64,000 nt of DNA from an uncultured Lachnospiraceae bacterium. Its GTDB lineage: Bacteria > Bacillota > Clostridia > Lachnospirales > Lachnospiraceae. The stretch's first letter is position 1. Each line of letters opens with the position of its first letter. Position numbers and translations under genes: made by a program. The notes under the pieces were generated by a model. The model saw only the letters and a list, made by a program, of their open reading frames with translations, ran no database searches and was not told where the DNA came from. Below are positions 54,655 to 62,609 of this stretch, piece by piece. The DNA lies in the NCBI GenBank assembly GCA_947643615.1, contig CANRWO010000001.1:59251-123250 (forward strand), read 5' to 3'.

Positions 54655-55479
54655 TTGGCAGATCCAATCATAGCAAAACTGCTGGCAGAGGCAGCTTTAC
54701 AGGCGGCAAAAGACAAGGAGGGCAGGAAAAGGCTGCTTGCGGTCATTTTAGGCCCGGTGATTTTTCTGCTGCTCCTGATCGCTCTGGTGCTGTATCTCGT
54801 TACAAGCCCTTTTTCGGCCTTGGCCGCCTGGCTTACAGGGGGAGAAACCGCTGCTGTGGATGCTTTCCAGAAAGATTACGGTTACAGTAATGATTCCGGT
54901 ATCTTTGACAGGGATTTCCGGGAGGCGGACGGGCAGGAGTATGACGAGGACATTCTGCTCGGCAGGGACGGAGAAATCCAGGTGGTTTATTATAATCAAC
55001 TGGATGAGCGGTGGAAGGAGGAACCATATGGGGAGGATAAGATCGGCACCCATGGGTGCGGCCCCACAAGCATGAGCATTGTAGTATCTACCTTTACGGA
55101 TAGAAATGTGGATCCGATAGAAATGGCAGCGTGGTCTTATGAGAACGGCTATTACTGTCCGGGAGGCGGCTCCTACCACAGCCTGATACCAAAGGCAGCG
55201 GAACACTGGGGGCTTTCGGTGGATAGGAACCTTGCGCCGGAGAATGTGGCGGATGCCCTTGGGGAAGGAAAGCTGGTGGTTGCCATTATGTCAAAGGGGC
55301 ATTTTACAAAGAGCGGGCATTTCATTGTATTGCGGGGAATTACGCCGGAAGGGAAGGTACTTGTGGCGGATCCCGCCAGTTTAAAGCGGAGTAATCAGGA
55401 ATGGGACTTGTCGTTCATTTTAAAGGAGGCGAAAAGGAGGGTGGGGGCAGGCGGCCCGTTCTGGGCTATATCCAGATGA
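54655..55479 (+). CDS. Membrane-anchored C39-like peptidase
   Basis: The 274-residue protein has an N-terminal membrane segment (about 24-48), then a C39-like papain fold: Cys in GTHGCGPTSMS (about 140), His in SGHFIVLRG, and Asp in VADPAS. In Gram-positive conjugation systems a CwlT-type lysozyme + NlpC/P60 hydrolase sits at this place; here a single C39-like domain does. It would open the cell wall for the channel or process a secreted partner. TTG at 54655 has SD GGAGGTGAT with 7-nt spacing. Confidence 0.75.
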   Translation: MADPIIAKLLAEAALQAAKDKEGRKRLLAVILGPVIFLLLLIALVLYLVTSPFSALAAWLTGGETAAVDAFQKDYGYSNDSGIFDRDFREADGQEYDEDILLGRDGEIQVVYYNQLDERWKEEPYGEDKIGTHGCGPTSMSIVVSTFTDRNVDPIEMAAWSYENGYYCPGGGSYHSLIPKAAEHWGLSVDRNLAPENVADALGEGKLVVAIMSKGHFTKSGHFIVLRGITPEGKVLVADPASLKRSNQEWDLSFILKEAKRRVGAGGPFWAISR

Positions 55480-55596
55480 ATGATGCAGACGAATGCCGTT
55501 TCGCTTTGCAGAAAAGTGTAAGGTATCGGAATTTTATGGTTGACAGGGAGAGAATGTCCGCTCAGGGCATTCTCCCGGAAAGGAGACAGTGAGATT

Positions 55597-56583
55597 ATGA
55601 TTTTATACTTGTCCTCCCAGCAGCACACCAATCTGCTGGATTTTCTGGCGGAGCATGAGGACGCCCTGCCGGTTAAGAAGATGACGGGGAATTTCATGTT
55701 AAAGCAGTTTGTGGTCTATGATATGCGTAATTTCTCCCATTGTACGGAACTTGTGCTGGACCGTATCGCTTTTGGGGATGAGGATGAAGATTTTGCTCAT
55801 GCCATTGAGGAATTTCTGACAATGTATAACGCCAGAGTCACGGTAATCTGCGAGGGGTTGAAAGAAAGTGATCCGCTTTGCCGGGCATTGCTGGCTGCCG
55901 GGGTAGGCAATATCGTTGCCAGCGTGGAGATAAGGGAGATGCAGGATGAGATCAGGCAGTCTCTGAGCAGCCGGGGCATGACAAAGTTTTCCCCCAGAGA
56001 AAGGGAAAAGGGTAAAATGCAGGAGGAACAGTATCGGTTTACGGCGGACAGGGTCAGGATCGCCATGGTAAGTTCCCAGAGCCGTATCGGGACAACGACC
56101 ACGGCTCTAGGGTTTGCCGCATGGCTGGGCAGCGTGGGGGCAAGCGTGGCTTATGTGGAGAAAAATGGCAGCGGCATTATTCCCTATCTGAAGGATGCCT
56201 ATGAGATGGAGGATGAGGCGGGGGGCTTTCGGCTGGAGAAGATGTGGTATGGCACACAGGCACCGGAGGCGGGATTTCACTTTTTGATTGAGGATTACGG
56301 GACAGGCAGACCGGAAGTGGATGCAGATATTTTGCTGCTAGTCTGTGGGATGAAACCGTATGAGATGGAGCATACCATGAGGCTGCTGGGGCAGTATGAA
56401 ACCAGGGCTGCTATCATACTGTGCCCCTTTGTGGAAAGGTCATTACGGGGAACCTATGCGGAGGCTTTTCAGACAGAATATCACAAGGTGCTTTTTCTGG
56501 AATACCAGCCGGACTGCATGGATGGTAGCCCAAACGCAAAGATTTATAAAAACATCATAGAGAGATATATCGCCGGGGAATGA
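55597..56583 (+). CDS. ParA/MinD-like protein with degenerate P-loop (CpaE-like)
   Basis: The 328-residue protein has an N-terminal receiver-like part and a ParA-type domain whose P-loop reads SQSRIGTTTTALGFA: the conserved Lys of the GKT motif is replaced by Thr. A SIMIBI-type ATPase that has lost catalysis may act as a structural adaptor, as in some CpaE/TadZ proteins. AAAGGAG precedes ATG 55597 with 10-nt spacing. It follows the C39 gene by 117 bp. Confidence 0.6.
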   Translation: MILYLSSQQHTNLLDFLAEHEDALPVKKMTGNFMLKQFVVYDMRNFSHCTELVLDRIAFGDEDEDFAHAIEEFLTMYNARVTVICEGLKESDPLCRALLAAGVGNIVASVEIREMQDEIRQSLSSRGMTKFSPREREKGKMQEEQYRFTADRVRIAMVSSQSRIGTTTTALGFAAWLGSVGASVAYVEKNGSGIIPYLKDAYEMEDEAGGFRLEKMWYGTQAPEAGFHFLIEDYGTGRPEVDADILLLVCGMKPYEMEHTMRLLGQYETRAAIILCPFVERSLRGTYAEAFQTEYHKVLFLEYQPDCMDGSPNAKIYKNIIERYIAGE

Positions 56584-56651
56584 TTCTCCGGCGCTGCTGG
56601 GAAATGAAAACACAAGTAATGATTAAAATAGGAGATTGCGAGGTAACGAAT

Positions 56652-56999
56652 ATGAATCAGTTTGAAATGAAGAAGTTGGCATATCAGTCACAGTTAAGGA
56701 ACAGGGCGCTGCAGGTGCTTTTATACCTGATCGACCGGTCCAATACGGAACAGACCTGTTTTCCGGCTGTACCGACTATCAGCAGGGAACTGCATATCAG
56801 CATATCCACAGTAAAGCGAGCTATGCGCGAGTTGGTAGAGGCGGGATATGTGGCAAAGGAAAGCCGGTTTCGTGAGGGGAACAGAGGGCAGACTTCAAAT
56901 CTCTATATTTTACATTTTCCAGTGGCGGAAGAGGTATCGGAAGAAACAGCGGTATCAGATAAAATTGTACAAACAGAGCAGGCGGAGCAGACGGATTAG
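56652..56999 (+). CDS. Helix-turn-helix DNA-binding protein
   Basis: The 115-residue protein carries a winged helix with TISRELHISISTVKRAMRELVEAGYV as recognition region, as in the helix-turn-helix domain of replication or regulatory proteins. ATG 56652 has SD GAGGTAA with 6-nt spacing. It may regulate the element or act in replication. Confidence 0.7.
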   Translation: MNQFEMKKLAYQSQLRNRALQVLLYLIDRSNTEQTCFPAVPTISRELHISISTVKRAMRELVEAGYVAKESRFREGNRGQTSNLYILHFPVAEEVSEETAVSDKIVQTEQAEQTD

Positions 57000-57005
57000 G
57001 CGGGC

Positions 57006-57365
57006 ATGGAAACAGAGCCCGCCCTTAAAATGGCGGGAGAAATTAAAGCGGCGGAAGAATATAAGGAATCTCTGTCCGAAGAAAAAGATATAGATAAAGC
57101 GAAAAGCGTAAGCGTAGCAGAAAATAATGACGGCATAGATGCACTGGATGCTGTCCTGAATAGATATGGGATGGTGGAACAGCCGGATTGTCGTATAAAT
57201 CAAGGGAACGGTGTGAATACAGATAATTTTGCCATCGCAGGACGGAACGGAATGCGGGGTTATAGGAAAATAGCAGAAATAGCCGAAATTTTGCTGCGGA
57301 AAAGCAACATGATTGTCTGCGGCTTTCAGTGGCCGGGGGCGGGGGTCAATCTGATACCGCCTTGA
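57006..57365 (+). CDS. Hypothetical protein, possible end of the core cluster
   Basis: A 119-residue frame begins METEPALKMAGEIKAAEEY, 6 bp after the helix-turn-helix gene. The middle is charged and the end is FQWPGAGVNLIPP. There is no strong SD and no recognised family; it could be spurious at its 3' end. A 12-bp palindrome AGGTGAACACCT lies downstream at about 57412-57423. Confidence 0.4.
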   Translation: METEPALKMAGEIKAAEEYKESLSEEKDIDKAKSVSVAENNDGIDALDAVLNRYGMVEQPDCRINQGNGVNTDNFAIAGRNGMRGYRKIAEIAEILLRKSNMIVCGFQWPGAGVNLIPP

Positions 57366-57457
57366 GCTTTCAATTTAACAAAATGCTAAAGAGCGGAAAA
57401 GAAGTATTTATTTAGGTGAACACCTGAGCATATCATGATACGGCCTGAATGCTGAGC

Positions 57458-57781
57458 CTATGATTTTGGGTGCGGATCCAGAATGCGCTTAAGTACTGTG
57501 GAAAGCAGCAGGAGGTCGCTCTCCGGCAGTTTTTCAATATCGTTCATTATGCTCCTTACAAGGCTCGGATTGTTGATCGTGGGGTTAAAAAATTCAGCGG
57601 GCGTAATATCAAAATAGGCGCAGATGTCGAGAAATGCGCCCATGGAAGGCAAATTGCGGCCGGATGTAATTGACTGGATATAGCCCTGGCTATGTCCAAG
57701 ATCCAGGCTGAGTTGATATTCGGAAATATTCTTTTTCATGCGTAATTCATTGATACGCTCCTGAATAAATTTTTCGTACAT
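57458..57781 (-). CDS. XRE family transcriptional regulator
   Basis: The 107-residue protein has an N-terminal helix-turn-helix of the Cro/CI type (INELRMKKNISEYQLSLDLG, then SQGYIQSITSGRNLPS), and a short helical C-terminus that may dimerise. It is encoded on the reverse strand, divergent from agrA. GGAGGTG precedes ATG on the minus strand. The inverted repeat at 57811-57839 sits just upstream, so it probably represses itself and perhaps agr. Confidence 0.85.
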   Translation of the reverse strand: MYEKFIQERINELRMKKNISEYQLSLDLGHSQGYIQSITSGRNLPSMGAFLDICAYFDITPAEFFNPTINNPSLVRSIMNDIEKLPESDLLLLSTVLKRILDPHPKS

Positions 57782-57810
57782 ATCCCACCTCCATAAAATT
57801 AGTTTATACT

Positions 57811-57839
57811 ATTTCAAATATCTGTAATATATTTGAAAT
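57811..57839. promoter_or_regulatory. Inverted-repeat operator of the XRE regulator
   Basis: ATTTCAAATAT (57811-57821) and ATATTTGAAAT (57829-57839) are perfect inverted repeats with a 7-bp spacer. A further TTTGAAATATTTG overlap continues right. The site lies in the divergent gap between the XRE gene and agrA. Confidence 0.65.
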
Positions 57840-57846
57840 ATTTGTA

Positions 57847-57875
57847 TTTACAAAAAAATGAAAAAAGAGCATACT
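57847..57875 (+). promoter_or_regulatory. Possible promoter of agrA-agrC
   Basis: TTTACA at 57847-57852 and CATACT at 57870-57875 with a 17-bp spacer; it is adjacent to the XRE operator. Confidence 0.45.
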
Positions 57876-57993
57876 TAAAATATCTAAATGCTAATTATAG
57901 AAGGATTGGAATAAAATATGATGCAAAGCGGAGGGTTGAATTATAAACATGAAGGATGTATTATTTTGCAAAACTAATATTGCGGGAGGCAGT

Positions 57994-58695
57994 ATGTATA
58001 ATATAGGGATATGTGATGACGGCAAAAATATTTGCGCATTACTTGAGGAAATGGTGATACAGTATGCGGATAAGAACAAACTGAAAATAGACACTCAGGT
58101 ATGGTATACCGGCGAGGATTTGTGTAAGTATCTTGAACAGGGCGGTCATCTGGATATATTGTTTCTTGATATTGAGCTGATAAAACTGACAGGAATTGAG
58201 GTGGGCGATTTTATCAGAAACAAGCTGGAGGACAGAGGGATGCAGATTGTTTATATATCCGGAGAATCCTCCTATGCGCAGAAATTGTTCAAGACCCAGC
58301 CCATGGATTTTCTGGTAAAGCCAATAACCATGCAGCAGATAGAGGATGCGCTTAAACTGGCCATCAAGCTGCTTGAGAAAAATGCAGAACGGTTTGAATT
58401 TCAGAATGGCAGGGATTATTACTATATCTCATACCATGAAATCATATACTTCGAGAGTGAAGGGCGGAAGATAAAGATAGTGGCAATGGATGAGGAAAGA
58501 GAGTTTTACGGGGCGATAAGGGAATTGGAGAAAAAGCTGCCCAAGGAGTTTTTTACGATTCATCAGTCCTATGTGATAAACAAGATACATGTAGTGCGGT
58601 ATACTTATGAAACGGTGGAGATGGATAATAACACGATACTGTCGATCAGCAAAGCATATCGGAAACAAGTTAGGGAAAGGCTGCTAAGGGGATAA
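57994..58695 (+). CDS. agrA: AgrA-like LytTR response regulator
   Basis: The 233-residue protein has a receiver domain starting YNIGICDDGKN with phospho-acceptor D59 in LFLDIE, and the Lys in FLVKPI. The LytTR DNA-binding domain with YYISYHEIIYFESEGRKI lies in residues 135-230. It would be phosphorylated by the AgrC-like kinase and bind direct repeats before agrD. ATG at 57994 follows GGGAGG; an upstream ATG at 57949 is unlikely. The order agrA-agrC-agrD-agrB differs from Staphylococcus (BDCA). Confidence 0.85.
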   Translation: MYNIGICDDGKNICALLEEMVIQYADKNKLKIDTQVWYTGEDLCKYLEQGGHLDILFLDIELIKLTGIEVGDFIRNKLEDRGMQIVYISGESSYAQKLFKTQPMDFLVKPITMQQIEDALKLAIKLLEKNAERFEFQNGRDYYYISYHEIIYFESEGRKIKIVAMDEEREFYGAIRELEKKLPKEFFTIHQSYVINKIHVVRYTYETVEMDNNTILSISKAYRKQVRERLLRG

Positions 58696-58696
58696 T

Positions 58697-59965
58697 ATGA
58701 CGGATTTTATTATTTGTGTTACAACAAACTTGTTTAGGATTTATCTAATCAGCAGATTTATCCATATATTTTTAGAGGATGAGGAAAAGGAAACTTGTGG
58801 TAGCCGGATGAGGCATATGCTGGTATATGGGGGATTTTTTATAATCAATACGGCTGCTTATCTGATTTTTCATACAGTATGGGTTAATATTGCCTGTAAT
58901 CTGGTGGGGATTGGACTTATTGTTCTGACATACACAAGATCAATAAAGATGATTTTGTTTGTGACCTGTTCTGTTTATATGATTAACATGGGCTGTAATA
59001 CGATTGCTGTTCTGCCTTTTGTAAATTATAAGGATGGTGTGGGGTTCAATCAGATTTATGAGGTTGTTACTGTATTTCTGGTATTGGTCTGTGAGTTGCT
59101 TACGGAAAAAATCGTAGATGCCCGGCGGAAAATGAGGGGTGTTGGAAATATATCCTTAGGTTTGGTGCCATTATGTAGTATTGGAATGCTTTGTATGATG
59201 ATATACACGAAGAGCAGCACCGAAACGGGGCTTGTTATCACCAGTGTAGGGCTTATAATTGTTAATTTTTTTACCTTTTATCTGTACAATATACTTTCCG
59301 ATGCCCTTTTTCATCAATATGAGAATGAGGTGCTGCGGAAAGAGATACAGGGTTATGCAAACCAGTTGGATGTAATGCTGCAGGGAGAAGAAAAAGTAAA
59401 GGCGTTGCGGCATGATATGAAACATCATATGAATGAGTTGAAGATATTGGCGGCAAAAGGAGAGGATAGGGCGATTGAAGAATATATAGGCGATATGGAG
59501 GAATTTATAACAAATCCCAACGAGATTGTGTCCTCTGGCAACCTTGAAATAGACAGTGTGATGAACTATTTGATCCGCAGGGCAAAGGAAGAGCTACGCA
59601 CCGTCAATGTCAATGTACGACTTCCGAAACAGGTAAGCCATTCCTTTGACATCAACGTAATCTTGGGGAATCTGCTGGAGAACGGCATTGAGGCGGCTAG
59701 GCAGACAGAAAGTAAGAGGATGGATATAAACATTGAATTGCAACAGGGATTTCTTAGAATTCAAGTTGAAAACAGCTACAATGGGAAACTGGAAAAAAGA
59801 CATCAGCGGTTGTTTACAACGAAAAAGACAAGTGGACTCCATGGCATTGGTCTGGAGAATGTAAGGAAAATGGTAGAGAAATATGATGGGATTATGGAAG
59901 TATGTCCTGAAGGAGACATGTTTCGTGTCATATTAATTTTATATATGTCAGAAGTAAAAAAATAA
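58697..59965 (+). CDS. agrC: AgrC-like GHKL sensor histidine kinase
   Basis: The 422-residue protein has six or so N-terminal membrane segments (residues 1-200), as sensors for cyclic peptides do. The histidine box ALRHDMKHHMNELK has H239; the N-box is LGNLLENGIEAAR; the G-box is SGLHGIGLENVRKM: a GHKL kinase without the standard HisKA domain. It starts 1 bp after agrA. A second, decayed copy of its 3' third lies at 63419-63792. Confidence 0.9.
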   Translation: MTDFIICVTTNLFRIYLISRFIHIFLEDEEKETCGSRMRHMLVYGGFFIINTAAYLIFHTVWVNIACNLVGIGLIVLTYTRSIKMILFVTCSVYMINMGCNTIAVLPFVNYKDGVGFNQIYEVVTVFLVLVCELLTEKIVDARRKMRGVGNISLGLVPLCSIGMLCMMIYTKSSTETGLVITSVGLIIVNFFTFYLYNILSDALFHQYENEVLRKEIQGYANQLDVMLQGEEKVKALRHDMKHHMNELKILAAKGEDRAIEEYIGDMEEFITNPNEIVSSGNLEIDSVMNYLIRRAKEELRTVNVNVRLPKQVSHSFDINVILGNLLENGIEAARQTESKRMDINIELQQGFLRIQVENSYNGKLEKRHQRLFTTKKTSGLHGIGLENVRKMVEKYDGIMEVCPEGDMFRVILILYMSEVKK

Positions 59966-59983
59966 GATTGCACTACTATTAGG

Positions 59984-60017
59984 GCATGACTGATAACAGA
60001 TTTAGTCATGCTTTTTT
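59984..60017 (+). terminator. Rho-independent terminator after agrC
   Basis: GCATGACT (59984-59991) and AGTCATGC (60004-60011) form an 8-bp stem followed by six T. agrD-agrB therefore need their own promoter. Confidence 0.8.
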
Positions 60018-60061
60018 ATTGCCTATTTGGAGCTTTTTAATGCCGCATTTTGATGAAAATT

Positions 60062-60129
60062 CCAATTATTACATAAATATAGCCCAATTAATACAAGAAA
60101 CGGCACAGTAAGTTTTTTTGTGCTAATAT
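60062..60129 (+). promoter_or_regulatory. agrD promoter with direct repeats resembling LytTR boxes
   Basis: CCAATTATTAC (60062-60072) and CCAATTAATAC (60084-60094) are direct repeats with a 22-bp period, the spacing of LytTR regulators on DNA. They resemble the VirR-box form CCAGTTNTNCAC. The extended -10 TGCTAATAT (TAATAT at 60124-60129) lies downstream without a good -35. Start near 60136. The second copy at 63872-63939 keeps all parts. Confidence 0.6.
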
Positions 60130-60152
60130 CATCTGCGAAGGAGGTGAAAGCA

Positions 60153-60305
60153 ATGAAAATGAAGGAACGTGCCAAAAAGGGAGTTGAACAGGCTATTGCG
60201 AGAATTGCAAAGAAGTCTGCAAGCGTGGAGGCCAACACCACATGTCCGTGCTGGGGTTATCAGCCCCAAGAGCCCAAGCAAGTCAAGGCATTGCGGAAGT
60301 TTTGA
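60153..60305 (+). CDS. agrD: AgrD-like cyclic autoinducer peptide precursor
   Basis: The 50-residue precursor has a basic amphipathic N-terminal helix, a core ANTTCPCWGY and a conserved C-terminal part QPQEPKQVKALRKF. AgrB cuts near the core and links the Cys to the C-terminus of the peptide. Two Cys residues, C31 and C33, are present where one is usual. ATG 60153 has SD GGAGGTG. The stop overlaps the agrB start (TTGA at 60302-60305). Confidence 0.8.
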   Translation: MKMKERAKKGVEQAIARIAKKSASVEANTTCPCWGYQPQEPKQVKALRKF

Positions 60306-60874
60306 AGACTGAAAAAGCCTTAGCAGGAGTGCTCCTGAGGGATGGGATTATCTCACCAGACGAAGTAGGGATTGTAGAATATGGTTTGGAAAACATCGGG
60401 AGCAGTATGCTTGGGATGCTGATTACTTTGGTGATTGGATTTTGCTTTGATTACCTCTTTGAGAGTTTTCTGTTATGGTTGTTGATTTTTCCGTTAAGGA
60501 AGAACGCAGGAGGATTCCACGCAAGGACCAAGGGGAGATGCCTGCTGTTTTCAACGGCCATGCTGCTGGTATCTATTATTTGTTTTGTGCAGATAGAGTG
60601 GCCAGTTACGGGGCATATATTGATTGTGGCAATCTCCACTGTAGTTATTTTTACAACGGCGCCAGTTGAGAACAATAATAAGCATCTGGATCAAGCAGAA
60701 CAAAAAGTGTACCGGAAAAGAACTAGAATGATTTTGACGTTGGAATGTATGCTGTTTATATTCGCATTGGCACTGGACTTGAAAGGGCTGGTTGTTGTAA
60801 TAACAATAGATTTTTTTATTGTCAGCATATCTCTGTTGGCAGGAAAAATAAAATTACAAATGCATATAAAATAG
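60302..60874 (+). CDS. agrB: AgrB-like cyclase-protease
   Basis: The 190-residue membrane protein has five or so membrane segments and the catalytic pattern GGFHARTKGRC, with H73 and C80 seven residues apart as in AgrB proteases. It cleaves AgrD, forms the thiolactone, and exports with help. I choose TTG 60302, overlapping the agrD stop, because it gives the usual length; the open frame from ATG 60242 would add 20 unconserved residues. Confidence 0.82.
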   Translation: MKTEKALAGVLLRDGIISPDEVGIVEYGLENIGSSMLGMLITLVIGFCFDYLFESFLLWLLIFPLRKNAGGFHARTKGRCLLFSTAMLLVSIICFVQIEWPVTGHILIVAISTVVIFTTAPVENNNKHLDQAEQKVYRKRTRMILTLECMLFIFALALDLKGLVVVITIDFFIVSISLLAGKIKLQMHIK

Positions 60875-60972
60875 TTGGTTGTGTAAGTATTATCAGCTTT
60901 CAAGCAGGAAATGAAGAACAGCATTCATTACAAAGATAAGTTTCATATTTAAATACACAGGAGGAATACAAA

Positions 60973-61995
60973 ATGGGATATTACACAATTACTTCACATT
61001 CGGGAAATGGTCTTCGTTTAAATGTTGCGGCATCAGCAGCGCTTAACGCTCGCACTAATGTTAACATCTCAAGTGCTGCCAAAAATAATAATCAGATATG
61101 GGTTATTAGTTCATTGGGGAGCAATGTGGAGGTTAAAAGTGCCAGCAATATCAGGTATATGTTAAATGCGGCGACCGCATCTAACTGTGATGTCTATACG
61201 TCAAATGCTGACACATATATCAACTTTGTAAAAGTAAGTACCGGTATATATCGGTTACAATTACAATCCAACACCAAAAAGTATTTAACGGTCGATGCAC
61301 AGACCAACGGTACTACGGCAAAATGGGCCGAACTGGACACAAATAATGCCGGCCAGAAGTGGAAGGTGGCTACTACTACCTGTGAATATATTATGGGAAC
61401 TTCATGGCTTAAAATGTATACAAGCCCGACAGGAACCGATGGCCGCACTGTCAGTATGCCGACAGTTGATTCTTTTAAGGGCACAGATGGATACACTTAT
61501 AAGTTTACTGATAAGAATTATTGGTATTCTTATGAGAATCCATATGGTACAAAAAGGATTAACCCTTATGCAATTACACAGATTAAAGCTGTAACAGGTA
61601 GCGATCCGGTAATTAATGTAGGTGACGAAGGTGATTACACGGATCCTAATGGAAATTACTGGATGGCTGTCGGCCCCAATGTTGTGAATCCTGATCATAA
61701 ATCAAATGCGTCAATTACTCCGAGTGAGATGTATGCAAAGGGCAAACTTGATGTTGTTGTAAAGGACAGCGCCGGTACCCTGTTTTACATTCCTGGTGTA
61801 GTTGGGGATGCAAAAGCACATACCTGGAGTAATGGAATCATACAGACATTCAGGAGTTATCCCAATGGAGTTTTAGAATCAGCTAAAGGAAATTTTAATG
61901 GCCTTGTCTGTGCAGAGTTTATTGGCTCGTTGTCCGGCAAGCTCAAAGGATTGGGTGACTTTTCTATAGAAGAGATTATTTTTTATGAGACTTAA
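60973..61995 (+). CDS. RICIN-domain protein with unknown C-terminal domain
   Basis: The 340-residue protein has a ricin-type beta-trefoil lectin in residues 1-140 (GYYTITSHSGNGLRLNV, ASNIRYMLNAA, TNAGQKW-like NNAGQKWKVATTT as QxW-type repeats). A C-terminal domain of about 190 residues includes ANGNYWMAVGPNVV-like YWMAVGPNVVNPD and VVGDAKAHTWSNGI; I do not recognise it. No signal peptide is seen, so export would be by an unusual way or by the agr-linked system. SD GGAGGAA precedes ATG. It is the first gene after agrB. Confidence 0.75.
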   Translation: MGYYTITSHSGNGLRLNVAASAALNARTNVNISSAAKNNNQIWVISSLGSNVEVKSASNIRYMLNAATASNCDVYTSNADTYINFVKVSTGIYRLQLQSNTKKYLTVDAQTNGTTAKWAELDTNNAGQKWKVATTTCEYIMGTSWLKMYTSPTGTDGRTVSMPTVDSFKGTDGYTYKFTDKNYWYSYENPYGTKRINPYAITQIKAVTGSDPVINVGDEGDYTDPNGNYWMAVGPNVVNPDHKSNASITPSEMYAKGKLDVVVKDSAGTLFYIPGVVGDAKAHTWSNGIIQTFRSYPNGVLESAKGNFNGLVCAEFIGSLSGKLKGLGDFSIEEIIFYET

Positions 61996-62046
61996 TGGCA
62001 TTGAGATTTTTTCCTGCCTTTTGTGATGTATGGATAAGGCCAGTAT

Positions 62047-62086
62047 AGTGTGTTTCCGTTACTCAATAGAGAAACGGGAACACACT
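62047..62086 (+). terminator. Long stem-loop after the RICIN gene
   Basis: Arms 62047-62064 and 62069-62086 pair at 17 of 18 positions (one G-U, one A-A mismatch), with an AATA loop. No T run follows, so it may be a terminator of weak type or an RNA-stabilising element. Confidence 0.5.
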
Positions 62087-62197
62087 GAGAGTGAAACTAC
62101 TTGTATCTGCACATGATAAAGAGAGATGCAAACACCATATCATCTTTACTTCAAATCATATAAGGAATAAATGAATAATAAAATTGATATAATCAAC

Positions 62198-62510
62198 TAA
62201 AAGTTTCCCAATTTTCAGGACTATAGATTTTTACAAGAAAATGCCCATTTTAAGCCATTTGCAGATTCCTACATATATATTGATGGGGCTTTCGGGACAA
62301 AAACATTCCTCTTTACAAATAAAATCAGCTATTAAACCAGATATTGGTTGCAAAATTGCATCAAAATTCGCATAATATATAGTCCTATTTTAATATAAAT
62401 GAACTATATATTTTACGCGCTTTTCATAAAAACGGAGTCTAAAACTGCCAATTTATCAAAGTTATTTGTACATCTGGCAAGATATAGTCCGACAGATTGG
62501 GAAACTTTTA
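62198..62510. mobile_element. MITE-like element with 15-bp TIRs and 6-bp target repeats
   Basis: TAAAAGTTTCCCAAT (62198-62212) and its reverse complement (62496-62510) are perfect. A symmetrical GGACTATA lies 20 bp inside each end (62218-62225; 62483-62490 as TATAGTCC), and an internal TATAGTCC is at 62378-62385. The direct repeats ATCAAC (62192-62197, 62511-62516) flank the element exactly. No transposase is inside, so it would need one supplied elsewhere. Confidence 0.75.
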
Positions 62511-62609
62511 ATCAACAAAAGGAATTTTTATAACAAAGGTGCATAGCAGATTTTCTATGATAAAATGAGGTCGGCTTTGTGCTCCGAAAATTTTTATTTA
62601 TGGAGGAAG

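Larger units (their letters stand above)
59571..60136. repeat. Direct repeat copy 1: agrC 3' end through agrD promoter
   Basis: This 566-bp segment is repeated with few changes at 63419-63946 (528 bp). The difference in length is mainly a 38-bp deletion in copy 2. Both include the terminator and the direct-repeat promoter region. Confidence 0.9.
61996..62609. other. AT-rich gene-free region with hairpin and MITE-like element
   Basis: These 614 bp contain no convincing gene. They hold the long stem-loop at 62047-62086 and a 313-bp element with terminal inverted repeats (62198-62510). Confidence 0.6.

Noticed and set aside
55476..55592. 38-codon frame overlapping the C39 peptidase stop
   Set aside because: No SD and no recognisable sequence; not supported.
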